Made by a program: the position numbers and the translations under genes. The notes under the pieces are model-generated. The model saw only the letters and a list, made by a program, of their open reading frames with translations, was not told the origin of the DNA and made no database searches. From NCBI GenBank assembly GCA_048270225.1, contig JBLWTG010000010.1, positions 62,001 to 126,000 of the forward strand: a stretch of 64,000 bases of DNA, given 5' to 3'. This document shows, in pieces, positions 33,857 through 42,568 of the stretch. Each line of letters begins with the position of its first letter. Position 1 is the first letter of the stretch. The stretch is from Allopusillimonas sp048270225 (GTDB lineage: Bacteria; Pseudomonadota; Gammaproteobacteria; Burkholderiales; Burkholderiaceae_B).

Positions 33857-34852
33857 ATGAAGTTATCACGTTTGTTGCTGCCTGCTCTGGCAGCGTTTGT
33901 GTTGTCCGGGCACGCTGCGGCAGCCGATACGTTCAAGGTCGGCTACCTGCGGGTGATGGATGATGCCCAGGCCATCGCTGCCTACGAAGGCGGTCTGTAC
34001 AAGAAACATGGTCTGGATGTGGAGCTGGTCGAATTCAAATCCGGCACGGATCTGATCAAGGCGATTGTGGGCGGTCAGCTCGATACCGGTGTGCTTGGCT
34101 TTACCAATGCCGCGTCCTGGTCCTCTCGCGGCGCCGACCTGAAGGTCGTGGGCGGCGCGCAGCATGGTTTTCATGCGCTGGTCGTGCGCGACGATTCCGG
34201 CATTGAAAAAGTGCAGGACCTCAAGGGCCATACCCTGGCCTCGCAGAAAGAGGGCAGCACGGCGGACACCGTTCTCAAGGGTGTCGTGCTCAAGAATGCC
34301 GGCCTCAAGCCAGAAGACCTTTCCATCCTGGGCGTGAGCCCGCAGGTGGCCGTACAGTCGCTGGTGGGCAAGCGCGTGGATGCGGCCTTCCTGTTCGAGC
34401 CCCAGGCACGCATTGCGCAACTGATTGCGCCAGTCCGGCAGATCTATGAGGTTGGCGAGGTCTGGCCTTTTCCCTGCATGGTTGTGATTACTTCTGGTGA
34501 TACGCTCAAGCAGCGCAAAGAGGATGTCTGGAAATCGCTGGACGCCCAGCGGGAAGCCATCGCGCTGCTGCAGAACAAGCCCGAAGAGGGCGCCAAGCTG
34601 ATTGCCAGTTACTTTATTGCCGAACCTACGCTCAAGACGCTCAAGCATGGCGAAGTATCGCGCGAGGATGTGATCCGCGATGCAATCAAGAGCCAGACCT
34701 TCAGCCCCGTGCTGACGGCGTCCGAGCTGTCGCGCATGCAGGATATCGCGGACATCATGCAGGCGCAGGGCTCGCTCAAGACTCGCGATGGCAAACCATT
34801 CGACGTCAGCAAGATCATCGATCTGGACTGGCAACAGGCTCGCAAGCTGTAA
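33857..34852 (+). CDS. ABC transporter substrate-binding protein, SsuA/TauA type
   Basis: A 331-residue periplasmic protein with a signal peptide (MKLSRLLLPALAAFVLSG, cut after HAAAA) and the NMT1/THI5-like fold: KVGYLRVMDDAQAIAAYEGGLYKKHGL near the mature start and LVGKRVDAAFLFEPQ later. This family takes up sulfonates, nitrate, thiamine precursors or aromatic acids; no riboswitch or neighbouring enzyme narrows it here. Confidence 0.88.
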   Translation: MKLSRLLLPALAAFVLSGHAAAADTFKVGYLRVMDDAQAIAAYEGGLYKKHGLDVELVEFKSGTDLIKAIVGGQLDTGVLGFTNAASWSSRGADLKVVGGAQHGFHALVVRDDSGIEKVQDLKGHTLASQKEGSTADTVLKGVVLKNAGLKPEDLSILGVSPQVAVQSLVGKRVDAAFLFEPQARIAQLIAPVRQIYEVGEVWPFPCMVVITSGDTLKQRKEDVWKSLDAQREAIALLQNKPEEGAKLIASYFIAEPTLKTLKHGEVSREDVIRDAIKSQTFSPVLTASELSRMQDIADIMQAQGSLKTRDGKPFDVSKIIDLDWQQARKL

Positions 34853-34944
34853 ATCGCGGCGAATCGCGATGGCGGTTCGCCCTTCCTGAACTTGCCAACC
34901 TCCCTGGCCGGCATGAACCGGCCATCTCTTTATTTGCAGTAAAC

Positions 34945-35718
34945 ATGAGTGCTCAGAATCGACTGTCCCGCGGTAGAAGAAAAATGGCCATGGCGCTCGC
35001 CGTGGCGGCAATCCTGCTGTTCTGGCAGATCATGGCGTGGATACTGCCAGACTTCCTGATGCCGGGCCTGCCGCCCGTACTGATGCGCCTGGTCGAAGAC
35101 ATACAGTCCTCAGCCTTTCAGGCTGAGCTTTCGGGCAGCCTGGGGCGCCTGGGGGCGGGATATCTGGCCGCGCTGATCTTTGGCGTGGGCTTCGGACTGG
35201 TGGGCGGAATTCTGTTTTTCTTTCGGGAAGTACTCAAGTCCGCCATCATCATCCTGCAGTCCATTCCCTCCATAGCCTGGGTGCCGCTGTTTCTCATCAT
35301 GATGGGTTTCGGTAATCTGCCCATTATCGTGGTGGTGGCGTTGTCGGCGTTTTTCCCCGCAGCGCTGTCCGTCATGAACGCAACCGAGAGCGTGCTGGCC
35401 GTGCACGTGTCGGCGGCCAAGGTCATGGGCGCGAACCGCTGGGACATGATCCGGCGGGTATACCTGCCGGCGGTGATGCCTGAACTGATCACCGGGGCGC
35501 AACTGGCGTTCGGCAATGCCTGGCGGGCGTTGATATCAGCCGAGATGTTGATAGGCTTTGGGCAGGGCCTGGGTCGCTCGCTGGCCTATTCGGGCGAAAC
35601 GGCCGACATGGTCGGCGTGATGGCCAACATCATGACTATCGCGGTGCTGGCCACTCTGATCGACCAGTTCTTGCTTGAAAACCTCAAGCGCCGTGTGCTG
35701 CGCTATCAATACGTGTGA
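34945..35718 (+). CDS. ABC transporter permease, SsuC/TauC type
   Basis: A 257-residue permease with about six helices and the EAA motif region AAKVMGANRWDMIRRVYLPAVMPE. Together with the two preceding genes it completes an importer. The 92-base gap before it is larger than within the rest of the operon. Its stop codon overlaps a possible GTG start of the next gene. Confidence 0.9.
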   Translation: MSAQNRLSRGRRKMAMALAVAAILLFWQIMAWILPDFLMPGLPPVLMRLVEDIQSSAFQAELSGSLGRLGAGYLAALIFGVGFGLVGGILFFFREVLKSAIIILQSIPSIAWVPLFLIMMGFGNLPIIVVVALSAFFPAALSVMNATESVLAVHVSAAKVMGANRWDMIRRVYLPAVMPELITGAQLAFGNAWRALISAEMLIGFGQGLGRSLAYSGETADMVGVMANIMTIAVLATLIDQFLLENLKRRVLRYQYV

Positions 35719-35720
35719 TC

Positions 35721-36629
35721 ATGGTCGTCCGTTCTTTCCTGCTGGCTGCTGTCTGCGCAACGGCCACGCTGCTGCAAAGCGCTGTCGCACCGGTGTTTGC
35801 CGACACGCAGGGCGGTGTGGGTCCTGCCGGCCGTCACAACGCTGCAGGTGTGGAGGCGGTGGATCAGACAAGCGACGGTGCGAGGCAGCCGGCTGGCGCC
35901 GCGACGGCGTCTGCGCCAGCGCTGTTGGTAAGCATGCGCTATGTCGTTCCGGACTTTGTCGGCGGCGCCAAGGTGCGCACGCCAGAGGCGCCGGATGCCG
36001 CATTGGCAGGCGAGCTTGCACGCAGACTGGATCGTCCCCTGGCCGCTGCGCAGGCTGCGAATCCCGAACAGGCCATGGCGATGCTGCGGCAAGGCAGAAT
36101 TGCGGCAGCATTGACCAGCGTGGCGCCTGGCGGTGCCGCGCCGCCTTCGGGCATTCAGATCGTGCCCACCGGCTACGAGTCCCGTCCCATGGCCATTATG
36201 CGCAGTGATACCGACATCAAGACCTGGGCTCAGCTCAAGGGCCGCACGGTGTGTCTGTCCGAGGGCGGTTTGTACACGGGCATGCTGGCCGCGCGCTACG
36301 GCGCGCAGGAGAAAATAATGAGGGCGCCCGCAGATTCACTGCTTGCACTGCGTACGGGCGGCTGCGACGCGGCGGTGCATGACGAGACGATGCTCAAGGC
36401 GATGCTCAGGTTGCCGGAGTGGAAGAAGTTCTCTGCCACCTTGCCGCCGGGACCGCCGGCGCAACTGGCGTTTGCCGTGCCAGCGGGCGATGCTGCAATG
36501 CTGAATACTGCACGGCAGCTCGTGGCGCAATGGCGCCGCCAGCGGTATCTGGCGGGCCTTAACGCAGGCAGGGTGCGCGACATCGCATTTGAGGTCTATC
36601 TGGACCAGGAAGTGCCGGACTGTCATTGA
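35721..36629 (+). CDS. Exported solute-binding-like protein (PBP type 2)
   Basis: A 302-residue protein with a signal peptide (VVRSFLLAAVCATATLLQSA), a low-complexity Ala/Gly-rich stretch to about residue 65 and then a type 2 periplasmic-binding fold related to SBP_bac_3: the segments IKTWAQLKGRTVCLSEGG and ALRTGGCDAAVHDETML match the usual 'L-GK-V-V' and 'G-DA-V-D' positions. It has one cysteine in each. It begins right after the permease stop (GTG at 35715 is an alternative start). A second binding protein for the same importer, or a sensor, is possible. Confidence 0.65.
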   Translation: MVVRSFLLAAVCATATLLQSAVAPVFADTQGGVGPAGRHNAAGVEAVDQTSDGARQPAGAATASAPALLVSMRYVVPDFVGGAKVRTPEAPDAALAGELARRLDRPLAAAQAANPEQAMAMLRQGRIAAALTSVAPGGAAPPSGIQIVPTGYESRPMAIMRSDTDIKTWAQLKGRTVCLSEGGLYTGMLAARYGAQEKIMRAPADSLLALRTGGCDAAVHDETMLKAMLRLPEWKKFSATLPPGPPAQLAFAVPAGDAAMLNTARQLVAQWRRQRYLAGLNAGRVRDIAFEVYLDQEVPDCH

Positions 36630-36756
36630 ACGCCCGCCATGCCTGGCTTGTCCGGCAGGCCGGGCATGTGGCCGATGTCTGCGGGCGCGCCAGCAGGCAT
36701 TGATCTGTATCCAAGGTCCCGTTAAGCTTGGTAATTTACGCCATAGGTGGCAGGGC

Positions 36757-37452
36757 ATGAAAACAATCGGCCTGATAGGCGGCATGAGCTGGGAAAGCAC
36801 GGCTGACTACTATCGCGAAATCAATCAGGGTGTGGCACGGGCGCTGGGCGGTCTGCATTCCGCCCAGCTTGTCATGTATAGCGTGGATTTCGAGCCCATC
36901 GAAAAACTGCAGCACGCGGGTGACTGGGATGGCGCCGCCCGCCTGCTGGCAGATGCTGCTGTGCGCCTGCAGGCTGCAGGAGCGGACTTCCTGGTGTTGT
37001 GTACCAACACCATGCACAAGGTCGCCGACGACATCACGGCATCGGTGGATATTCCCCTGCTGCATATTGCCGACGCCACTGCAAAGGAACTTGCCGCGCA
37101 TGGCGTAACGACGGTCGGGTTGCTGGGCACGGCCTTTACCATGGAGCAGTCGTTTTATCGTGGCCGTCTTGAGTCGCGTTTTGGACTGAAGGTGGCGGTG
37201 CCTGAGGCAAGCGACAGGAAAATCGTCCACGACATCATTTACGATGAGCTCTGCCTGGGGCAGGTGCATGCGGCATCGCGGACGGAATATCTGCGCATTA
37301 TCAATGGGCTGGCGGCACAGGGTGCGCAGGCGGTAATCCTGGGTTGCACGGAAATCGGCCTGCTGGTGAGCCAGCAGGACACCGATGTGCCGCTATTTGA
37401 TACTACGCGCATACACGCCCGCCTTGCGGTGAGCGAGGCGCTGGGCGCTTAG
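36757..37452 (+). CDS. Aspartate/glutamate racemase family protein
   Basis: A 231-residue enzyme with the two catalytic cysteines of the family, in LVLCTNTMHK and VILGCTEIGLL, and the N-terminal IGLIGGMSWESTADYY typical of the YgeA-like amino-acid racemases. The start at 36757 (MKTIGLIGG) was chosen because the upstream frame is not coding-like. The substrate is probably an amino acid; Asp is only one option. It converges with the next gene, with three bases between the stop codons. The 127 bases before it contain only a weak CATGCC/GGCATG inverted repeat. Confidence 0.85.
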   Translation: MKTIGLIGGMSWESTADYYREINQGVARALGGLHSAQLVMYSVDFEPIEKLQHAGDWDGAARLLADAAVRLQAAGADFLVLCTNTMHKVADDITASVDIPLLHIADATAKELAAHGVTTVGLLGTAFTMEQSFYRGRLESRFGLKVAVPEASDRKIVHDIIYDELCLGQVHAASRTEYLRIINGLAAQGAQAVILGCTEIGLLVSQQDTDVPLFDTTRIHARLAVSEALGA

Positions 37453-37455
37453 CGC

Positions 37456-38391
37456 TTATTCGGAAGCGCCTTCGGCGGCGGGATCGCAGGTGCGCGTGCC
37501 CAGGAATTCGGCCTGGGTGACATGGCTGCCGGGCGCGACATCGTTGATCAGCCAGACGTTGCCGCCTATGGTGCAGCCGCGCCCCAGCGTGACCCGGCCC
37601 AGGATGGTGGCGCCGGCATAGATCACGACGTCGTCTTCGACAACAGGGTGGCGCGGCAGCCCTTTTTGCAGTTCGCCATTGGCATCGAGCGGGAAGCGCT
37701 TGGCGCCCAGCGTCACAGCCTGGTAGATGCGCACGCGTTCGCCGATGATGGCGGTTTCCCCAATGACTACACCAGTGCCGTGGTCGATGAAGAAGCTGGG
37801 GCCGATCTGTGCGCCCGGGTGGATGTCTATGCCTGTGGCGGAGTGCGCAAGCTCGGACGACATGCGCGCCAGCAAGGCCAGGCCTTGCTTGTAGAACTGA
37901 TGCGCGATGCGGTGATGGATCATTGCCAGCACGCCGGGATAGCACAGCAGCACCTCGTCGACGCTGCGTGCGGCAGGGTCGCCCTGGTAGGCGGCCAGTA
38001 CGTCGGTGTCGAGCAGGCGGCGGATTTCGGGCAGGGCGCAGGCAAAGGCCTGGACGGCAGCAACGGCGCGTGTTTCAAGGGTGTCGTTGCTGTCTGTTTC
38101 TTCGTGGCGCGCCTGGTAATGCAGCTCGAGGCGAACTTGTCGCAGCAGGGCATGCAGCGCGGAATCCAGGGTATGGCCTATGTAGAAATCCTCGCTTTCC
38201 TGGCGCAGGTCCAGCGGCCCAAGGCGCATGGGAAACAGGACACCCTTGAGGTCTTCAAGAATGCCTTCCATGGCCTGGGGCGAGGGGAATTCGCGCCCGC
38301 CGGGCTCGCGCGAGCGGCGCTGAGCGGTGCGCCAGTCCTGACGGGCGGCATTGAGGGAGGAGACAATGGGTTGGATATCGAATACAGCCAT
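37456..38391 (-). CDS. cysE: Serine O-acetyltransferase, EpsC type
   Basis: A 311-residue acetyltransferase that makes O-acetylserine for cysteine synthesis. An N-terminal helical domain is followed by the left-handed beta-helix, with GIDIHPGAQIGPSFFIDHGTGVVIGETA carrying the catalytic Asp/His. It belongs to the longer EpsC-type enzymes rather than the 270-residue enterobacterial CysE. The start at 38391 (MAVFDIQPIV) has a GGAG site upstream. Confidence 0.9.
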   Translation of the reverse strand: MAVFDIQPIVSSLNAARQDWRTAQRRSREPGGREFPSPQAMEGILEDLKGVLFPMRLGPLDLRQESEDFYIGHTLDSALHALLRQVRLELHYQARHEETDSNDTLETRAVAAVQAFACALPEIRRLLDTDVLAAYQGDPAARSVDEVLLCYPGVLAMIHHRIAHQFYKQGLALLARMSSELAHSATGIDIHPGAQIGPSFFIDHGTGVVIGETAIIGERVRIYQAVTLGAKRFPLDANGELQKGLPRHPVVEDDVVIYAGATILGRVTLGRGCTIGGNVWLINDVAPGSHVTQAEFLGTRTCDPAAEGASE

Positions 38392-38507
38392 GTAGCGGTG
38401 ACTCCGGTCGCAGAGGGGTGGCATCCCCTGTGCAGCCTGCAGTATGGCGCCTGTTCTGTCCAGGGCGTAAACCGGGTAGACTGCGTAAGGCAGAGGGGGA
38501 AATAAAC

Positions 38508-38723
38508 ATGATACCAATCTATTCGCCGAAATCGGAGTCCGAGGCCGCGGTGATTGTCGCCTTGATGCAGGCATACGAGATACCTTATGTCATGCGTGGG
38601 GGCGCATTCAGCTCGATGTATCCAGGACCAGTCAGAAACAGCCTGAACGCCCAGGCGCTGATGGTCGAGGAATCCGATGCGGAGCTCGCCAGGCAACTGA
38701 TTGCGCCCTTTGCGCTGGATTAG
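38508..38723 (+). CDS. Small DUF2007-like protein
   Basis: A 71-residue protein, MIPIYSPKSESEAAVIVALMQAYEIPYVMRGG at its start minus the tail, resembling the DUF2007 putative signal-transducing family (alpha-beta fold, 'A--I---L---GI---' pattern). The ribosome-binding site GAGGGGG is strong. Divergent from cysE and convergent with the PAP2 gene. Function unknown. Confidence 0.75.
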   Translation: MIPIYSPKSESEAAVIVALMQAYEIPYVMRGGAFSSMYPGPVRNSLNAQALMVEESDAELARQLIAPFALD

Positions 38724-38747
38724 CGGGACCATCGCCGCCGTCGTGGG

Positions 38748-39362
38748 CTATTCCCGCACCCATTTCCACGCGATAGGATAGGCGAAAATCCGCTGATAAA
38801 GATGCAGGGCGGCGTCGATCGTTGGGCTTCCAATACGCTTCCAGCACAAATGAGCGGTGAACGCGGCCAGCCAGGCGGATGCCAGTGCCCCCAGCATATC
38901 AAGGGGGAAGTGCACGCCCAGGAATACGCGGGCCCACGCCACGCCCAGGCCGGCAGCCAGTACCAGCCAGGCTGCGACAGCGTGCGCACGGTACAGCAGC
39001 AGCGTCAGGCCTATCGTCCACAGAATGCCGGCATGGGTGCTGGGAAAGGCGGGCGTGGCGGCATGCGAAAAAAATGTGTGACCCACACCCAGCACGAAAG
39101 GCCGGCTTCGGGGCCAGAGCCATCCGGCCAGATAATTGATCGCCAGTACAAGCAGCACGGCGAGCAATATGTTCAGGGCAAGGCTGCGGCGGGCCCTGTT
39201 GCCCCAGCACCAGGCGCCGCCCAGGCCTACAGGTACCAGGTAGATCAACTGATTGGCGAAGAAGTAGGCGAGCACCAGCAGCCAGGGCTGGGCGGCCATC
39301 GATCCGTTCAACAACAGGAAAAGCTTCAGGTCCAGTGCATTCAAGGCAGTCATGGCCGACAT
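38748..39362 (-). CDS. PAP2-family membrane phosphatase
   Basis: A 204-residue membrane protein with the three PAP2 motifs: WPRSRPF (KX6RP-like), PSTHAG and ARVFLGVHFPLDMLG. About six helices. It may dephosphorylate undecaprenyl pyrophosphate or a phosphatidyl lipid at the inner membrane; the sequence does not tell which. Confidence 0.88.
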   Translation of the reverse strand: MSAMTALNALDLKLFLLLNGSMAAQPWLLVLAYFFANQLIYLVPVGLGGAWCWGNRARRSLALNILLAVLLVLAINYLAGWLWPRSRPFVLGVGHTFFSHAATPAFPSTHAGILWTIGLTLLLYRAHAVAAWLVLAAGLGVAWARVFLGVHFPLDMLGALASAWLAAFTAHLCWKRIGSPTIDAALHLYQRIFAYPIAWKWVRE

Positions 39363-39445
39363 TCTCGTCCAGAACGCCAGGCATTCTGGCCTATGTCACA
39401 GGACGGTAATGTTTATGTAATGTTGCGATCGGGGGCGTCACGCCG

Positions 39446-40144
39446 TTAACGCTGAGGCGGGGCCAGCTCGGCTGCAGTGGGCGCCTGCAGCGGCAGACTG
39501 AACATTGAAAAGAATCGCCGCAACGCGGAGAGCTTGCCGTGATAGCGCACCATGCCTGTCTGCGCGGCGGTGCCGGGGTCCAGGCCGCCGTAGGCCAGGC
39601 CCAGCAGTATTTGCGTGGGGGCTTCGATGGTGGCATCGGGCGCGGATGCACAGCCGCGGCCAACCGAGATTTTTCGGTTCGCCACCACCGCGTAGAAGTC
39701 TTCGTCCTGTATGCGCAAGCCTATGCACAGCGGAGCACGACGGTTCGGGCCGGGTTCGAACATGGCTTTGAGTGACAGGATCAGCGCATCGGCGCCCAGC
39801 GCCTTGCCGCGTTCAAAGTAGGCAGATCGCACGCCCCAGCGGGCCAGCTGCATCACCAGCGGTTCCAGTTCGTGCCCCCACTGGGTAAGCTCATAGACCC
39901 AGGCATTGGCCGGGCGCGGCAGTTTGTGCCTGACTACGACGCCGTTGCTTTCCATGTCGTTCAGGCGCTGCGTGAGCACATTGGGACTGATGGAGGCCAG
40001 CCCGTCCCGCAGGTCACTGAAGCGCTTGGGGCCCAGCAGCAGATCGCGCACAATCAGCAGTGCCCAGCGTTCGCCGATGATGTCCAGCGCATGGGCGGCG
40101 GCGCAGTAGTCCTCGTAGCGTCTTTTCTTGTTTGTAGCAACCAT
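39446..40144 (-). CDS. HxlR-family transcriptional regulator with SCP2-like C-terminus
   Basis: A 232-residue protein. The N-terminal winged helix (about 8-105) has the HxlR pattern CAAAHALDIIGERWALLIVRDLLLGPKRFSDL and ISPNVLTQRLNDME; the C-terminal half (about 120-225) looks like a small sterol-carrier-type ligand domain, a known architecture in this group. It is divergent from the SnoaL-glyoxalase fusion gene, with a striking palindrome between them, so it probably controls that gene and itself. Confidence 0.88.
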   Translation of the reverse strand: MVATNKKRRYEDYCAAAHALDIIGERWALLIVRDLLLGPKRFSDLRDGLASISPNVLTQRLNDMESNGVVVRHKLPRPANAWVYELTQWGHELEPLVMQLARWGVRSAYFERGKALGADALILSLKAMFEPGPNRRAPLCIGLRIQDEDFYAVVANRKISVGRGCASAPDATIEAPTQILLGLAYGGLDPGTAAQTGMVRYHGKLSALRRFFSMFSLPLQAPTAAELAPPQR

Positions 40145-40192
40145 CTCTGTTTATCTGCTCAATGTATGTAACAGAATAACATAATAGTTTTA

Positions 40193-40229
40193 TTTTAGAA
40201 TTTTTTAGTTGTTTTTTAGGACTAAAAAA
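40193..40229. promoter_or_regulatory. Candidate HxlR operator, phased repeats and palindrome
   Basis: The perfect palindrome TTTTTTAG-GA-CTAAAAAA (40212-40229) is preceded by two more TTTTAG copies at 40193 and 40203, spaced 10 and 11 bases. It lies between a possible -35 TTGTTT (40209-40214) and -10 ATAAAT (40232-40237) for the rightward gene. The whole 40145-40260 stretch is very A+T-rich. Confidence 0.6.
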
Positions 40230-40325
40230 TGATAAATTGGGCGCATTAAAAATACTGGCGGAAGGGTCCGGGGCATGGGTTCTGAGCGCTGTGGTCACTA
40301 CACAATCACCAGAAGGGAGCTCGAC

Positions 40326-41261
40326 ATGAGTACAAACCAGCCAGAAGCGGCCAGGCAAGCCATCCAGGCAAAACTCCAGCAGTGGACAGCGGCGGTACGC
40401 GCCAATGATCTAGATCAGATCATGGCCGGCTACGCGCCGGACGTCGTGGCGTTCGACGCGATCCAGACGCTGCGTTTTCAGGGGGTGAAGGCCTACAGGG
40501 AGCACTGGAAATTTTGCCTGGATATGTGTGGGGGGATGGTATTCCGGGTTGATGAGCTTGATATCCAGGCGTCCGGCGATCTGGCTGTCGCGCATGCACT
40601 GATCCATTGCGGTGCGGGGGATGAAAGCCAGTCAGGTTATTCCCGTATGACGGCGAGCTATCGGCTCATCGACGGGCAGTGGCTGGTGACGCATGAGCAT
40701 TTTTCGCTGCCTTTCGATATGCAGACTGGCAGGGTCTTGTGCGATCTGAAACCCGAAGCCGCAGGCCAGCCAGCGGCCGTGCGCGCCATCCCGCTGGGCA
40801 TGAACACCCTCATACCGCACCTGGTCTGTGCAGATGCGTCCAAAGCCATTGATTTTTACCGGGATGCCTTTGGCGCGAGCGAAGAAAGCCGCCTGGAAAT
40901 GAGCCCGGGCCTGATTGGCCATGCCTGTCTGCGTATTGCGGGATCGCCTTTCTTTCTGATGGACGAAGCGCCGCAATGGGGCGCTGTGGGGCCCATCACC
41001 CTCAAGGGTACGCCGATCTCGATGCATTTATACGTGCCGGATGTCGATGCCGCATTTGAGAAAGCGATCGCCGCCGGCGCCACAGCAGTCATGCCGGTAC
41101 AGGATATGTTCTGGGGAGATCGCTACGGTGTTGTGCGTGACCCTTTCGGGCATCAGTGGTCGCTGGCTACGCATGTCCGGGATCTGAGCAAAGAAGAGAT
41201 CGAGCGTGGCGCCCAGGCCATGAAGGAGCAGGGCTGCGCATCGCAGGCCAGTGCGGAATAA
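40326..41261 (+). CDS. SnoaL-like/VOC glyoxalase two-domain fusion protein
   Basis: A 311-residue protein. Residues about 5-135 form a SnoaL/ketosteroid-isomerase-like domain (AKLQQWTAAVRANDLDQIMAGYAPDVVAF, ending HEHFSLPFD). Residues about 150-285 are a vicinal-oxygen-chelate domain of the PhnB/glyoxalase type (HLVCADASKAIDFYRDAFG, MHLYVPDVDAAFEKAIAAGA, WGDRYGVVRDPFGHQWSLA). The two domains are usually separate proteins. Substrate unknown; a role in handling a reactive or xenobiotic compound is conceivable. Start at 40326 has an AAGGGAG site. Faces away from the HxlR gene. Confidence 0.85.
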   Translation: MSTNQPEAARQAIQAKLQQWTAAVRANDLDQIMAGYAPDVVAFDAIQTLRFQGVKAYREHWKFCLDMCGGMVFRVDELDIQASGDLAVAHALIHCGAGDESQSGYSRMTASYRLIDGQWLVTHEHFSLPFDMQTGRVLCDLKPEAAGQPAAVRAIPLGMNTLIPHLVCADASKAIDFYRDAFGASEESRLEMSPGLIGHACLRIAGSPFFLMDEAPQWGAVGPITLKGTPISMHLYVPDVDAAFEKAIAAGATAVMPVQDMFWGDRYGVVRDPFGHQWSLATHVRDLSKEEIERGAQAMKEQGCASQASAE

Positions 41262-41293
41262 GCCTCGTGGCAGCGCGGGGTTGCCGGTAGGAT

Positions 41294-41315
41294 CAAGGGG
41301 GCGCAAGCCCCCTTG
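41294..41315. terminator. Bidirectional terminator between the fusion gene and the BASS gene
   Basis: A perfect 9-bp stem CAAGGGGGC/GCCCCCTTG with a GCAA tetraloop lies between two convergent genes. There is no long T run, but the position and stability fit. Confidence 0.7.
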
Positions 41316-41332
41316 TCGGTTGCGGATCCGGT

Positions 41333-42307
41333 TCAGCGTGATGGTGCTGCGGCGGGGCTGGCTTCAGGCGCCGTGGCTTGTTTCTCTTTGAAGCGCTGGT
41401 ACAGGGTTGCGATCAGCGGGCCGGAAATATTGTGCCAGACGCTGAATATGGCACTTGGCACGGCGGACAATGGCGAGAAATGCGCGCTCGCCAGTGCGGC
41501 ACCCAGGCCTGAGTTCTGCATGCCAATCTCGATGGACAGGGTCTTGCGCTGCGGCAGGCCCAGTCCGGTCAGCTTGCCCAGCAGATAGCCCAGCAGCAAT
41601 CCCAGACTGTTGTGCAGCACGACCACGGCGAAGATGGTCAGGCCTGTGGTGGCGATTTTCTGTTGGCTGACCGCGACCACCGCTGCGACGATGGCGACAA
41701 TGGCAATCACGGAGACCAGCGGCAGCAATTGCACGCAGGCAGTGATTTTATTGCGCAGCAACGACTGTGCAGCGATGCCCAGTACGATCGGCAGCACGAC
41801 CACCTGCAAAATTGACCAGAACATGGCGGCCGCGCTGACATCCAGCCACTGGCTGGCCAGCAGATAAATGAGCGCCGGCGTGACCAGGGGCGCCAGCAGG
41901 GTGGTCACCGAAGTAATGGCGACCGATAATGCAACGTCTCCCTTGGCCAGAAAGGCCATCACATTGGAGGCGGTACCTCCTGGGCAGCAGCCGACCAGAA
42001 TGACGCCTACTGCGATCTCGGGCGGCAGCCTGAGCCCGACGCTTAGCGCCCACGCCAGGCCTGGCATGATGACGAACTGGCCCAGTACGCCGATGGCCAC
42101 CGTTCCCGGTCGTTTGAACACCTCTGCAAAGTCGCTCTTGGACAGTGTCAGGCCCATGCCGAACATGATGATGCCGAGCAGCGGAACGATATAGGGCGCG
42201 ATCCAGCGAAATTGTGCTGGCGCGTAGAAAGCGAGGACTGCGAATAATAGTACCCAGATGGCAAATGTCTTGCCCATGAATTGGCTCAGGCGAGCGATGG
42301 CCTGCAT
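41333..42307 (-). CDS. Bile acid:sodium symporter family protein
   Basis: A 324-residue membrane protein with about ten helices and the family's crossover motif GCCPGGTASNVMAFLAKGDVALSV and GMQNSGLGAALAS. Members import organic anions with sodium; bacterial ones transport pantoate, keto acids or unknown compounds. The start at 42307 has an AAGGA site. The 261 bases to recJ hold a terminator and no ORF I can support. Confidence 0.9.
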   Translation of the reverse strand: MQAIARLSQFMGKTFAIWVLLFAVLAFYAPAQFRWIAPYIVPLLGIIMFGMGLTLSKSDFAEVFKRPGTVAIGVLGQFVIMPGLAWALSVGLRLPPEIAVGVILVGCCPGGTASNVMAFLAKGDVALSVAITSVTTLLAPLVTPALIYLLASQWLDVSAAAMFWSILQVVVLPIVLGIAAQSLLRNKITACVQLLPLVSVIAIVAIVAAVVAVSQQKIATTGLTIFAVVVLHNSLGLLLGYLLGKLTGLGLPQRKTLSIEIGMQNSGLGAALASAHFSPLSAVPSAIFSVWHNISGPLIATLYQRFKEKQATAPEASPAAAPSR

Positions 42308-42456
42308 GATAGAAATCCTTGAATGACAGTGATCTGGCATGCCGGATGCGAAAACCGCAATCGCGGCAGGGCCGGAAGAATATTTCACCGCGGGAAATCC
42401 GACAATGTTGGGATGGGGATTGTCGGGCTTGCGTCGGACAGATCATGCCGCCAAGC

Positions 42457-42487
42457 CAAAAAGCACCAGCAGGGTGGGCTGGTGCTT
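42457..42487 (-). terminator. Terminator downstream of recJ
   Basis: A perfect 10-bp stem AAGCACCAGC (42461-42470) with GCTGGTGCTT (42478-42487), loop of 7, followed on the minus strand by a TTTTT run and GG. About 80 bases after the recJ stop. Confidence 0.75.
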
Positions 42488-42568
42488 GCGGAATGCGGTA
42501 TTGTACGCCTGCGATATCAGGGTTTACGATAAGGGGCACGCATGGCGCTGCCGGGGTGCGTTTTGCGC

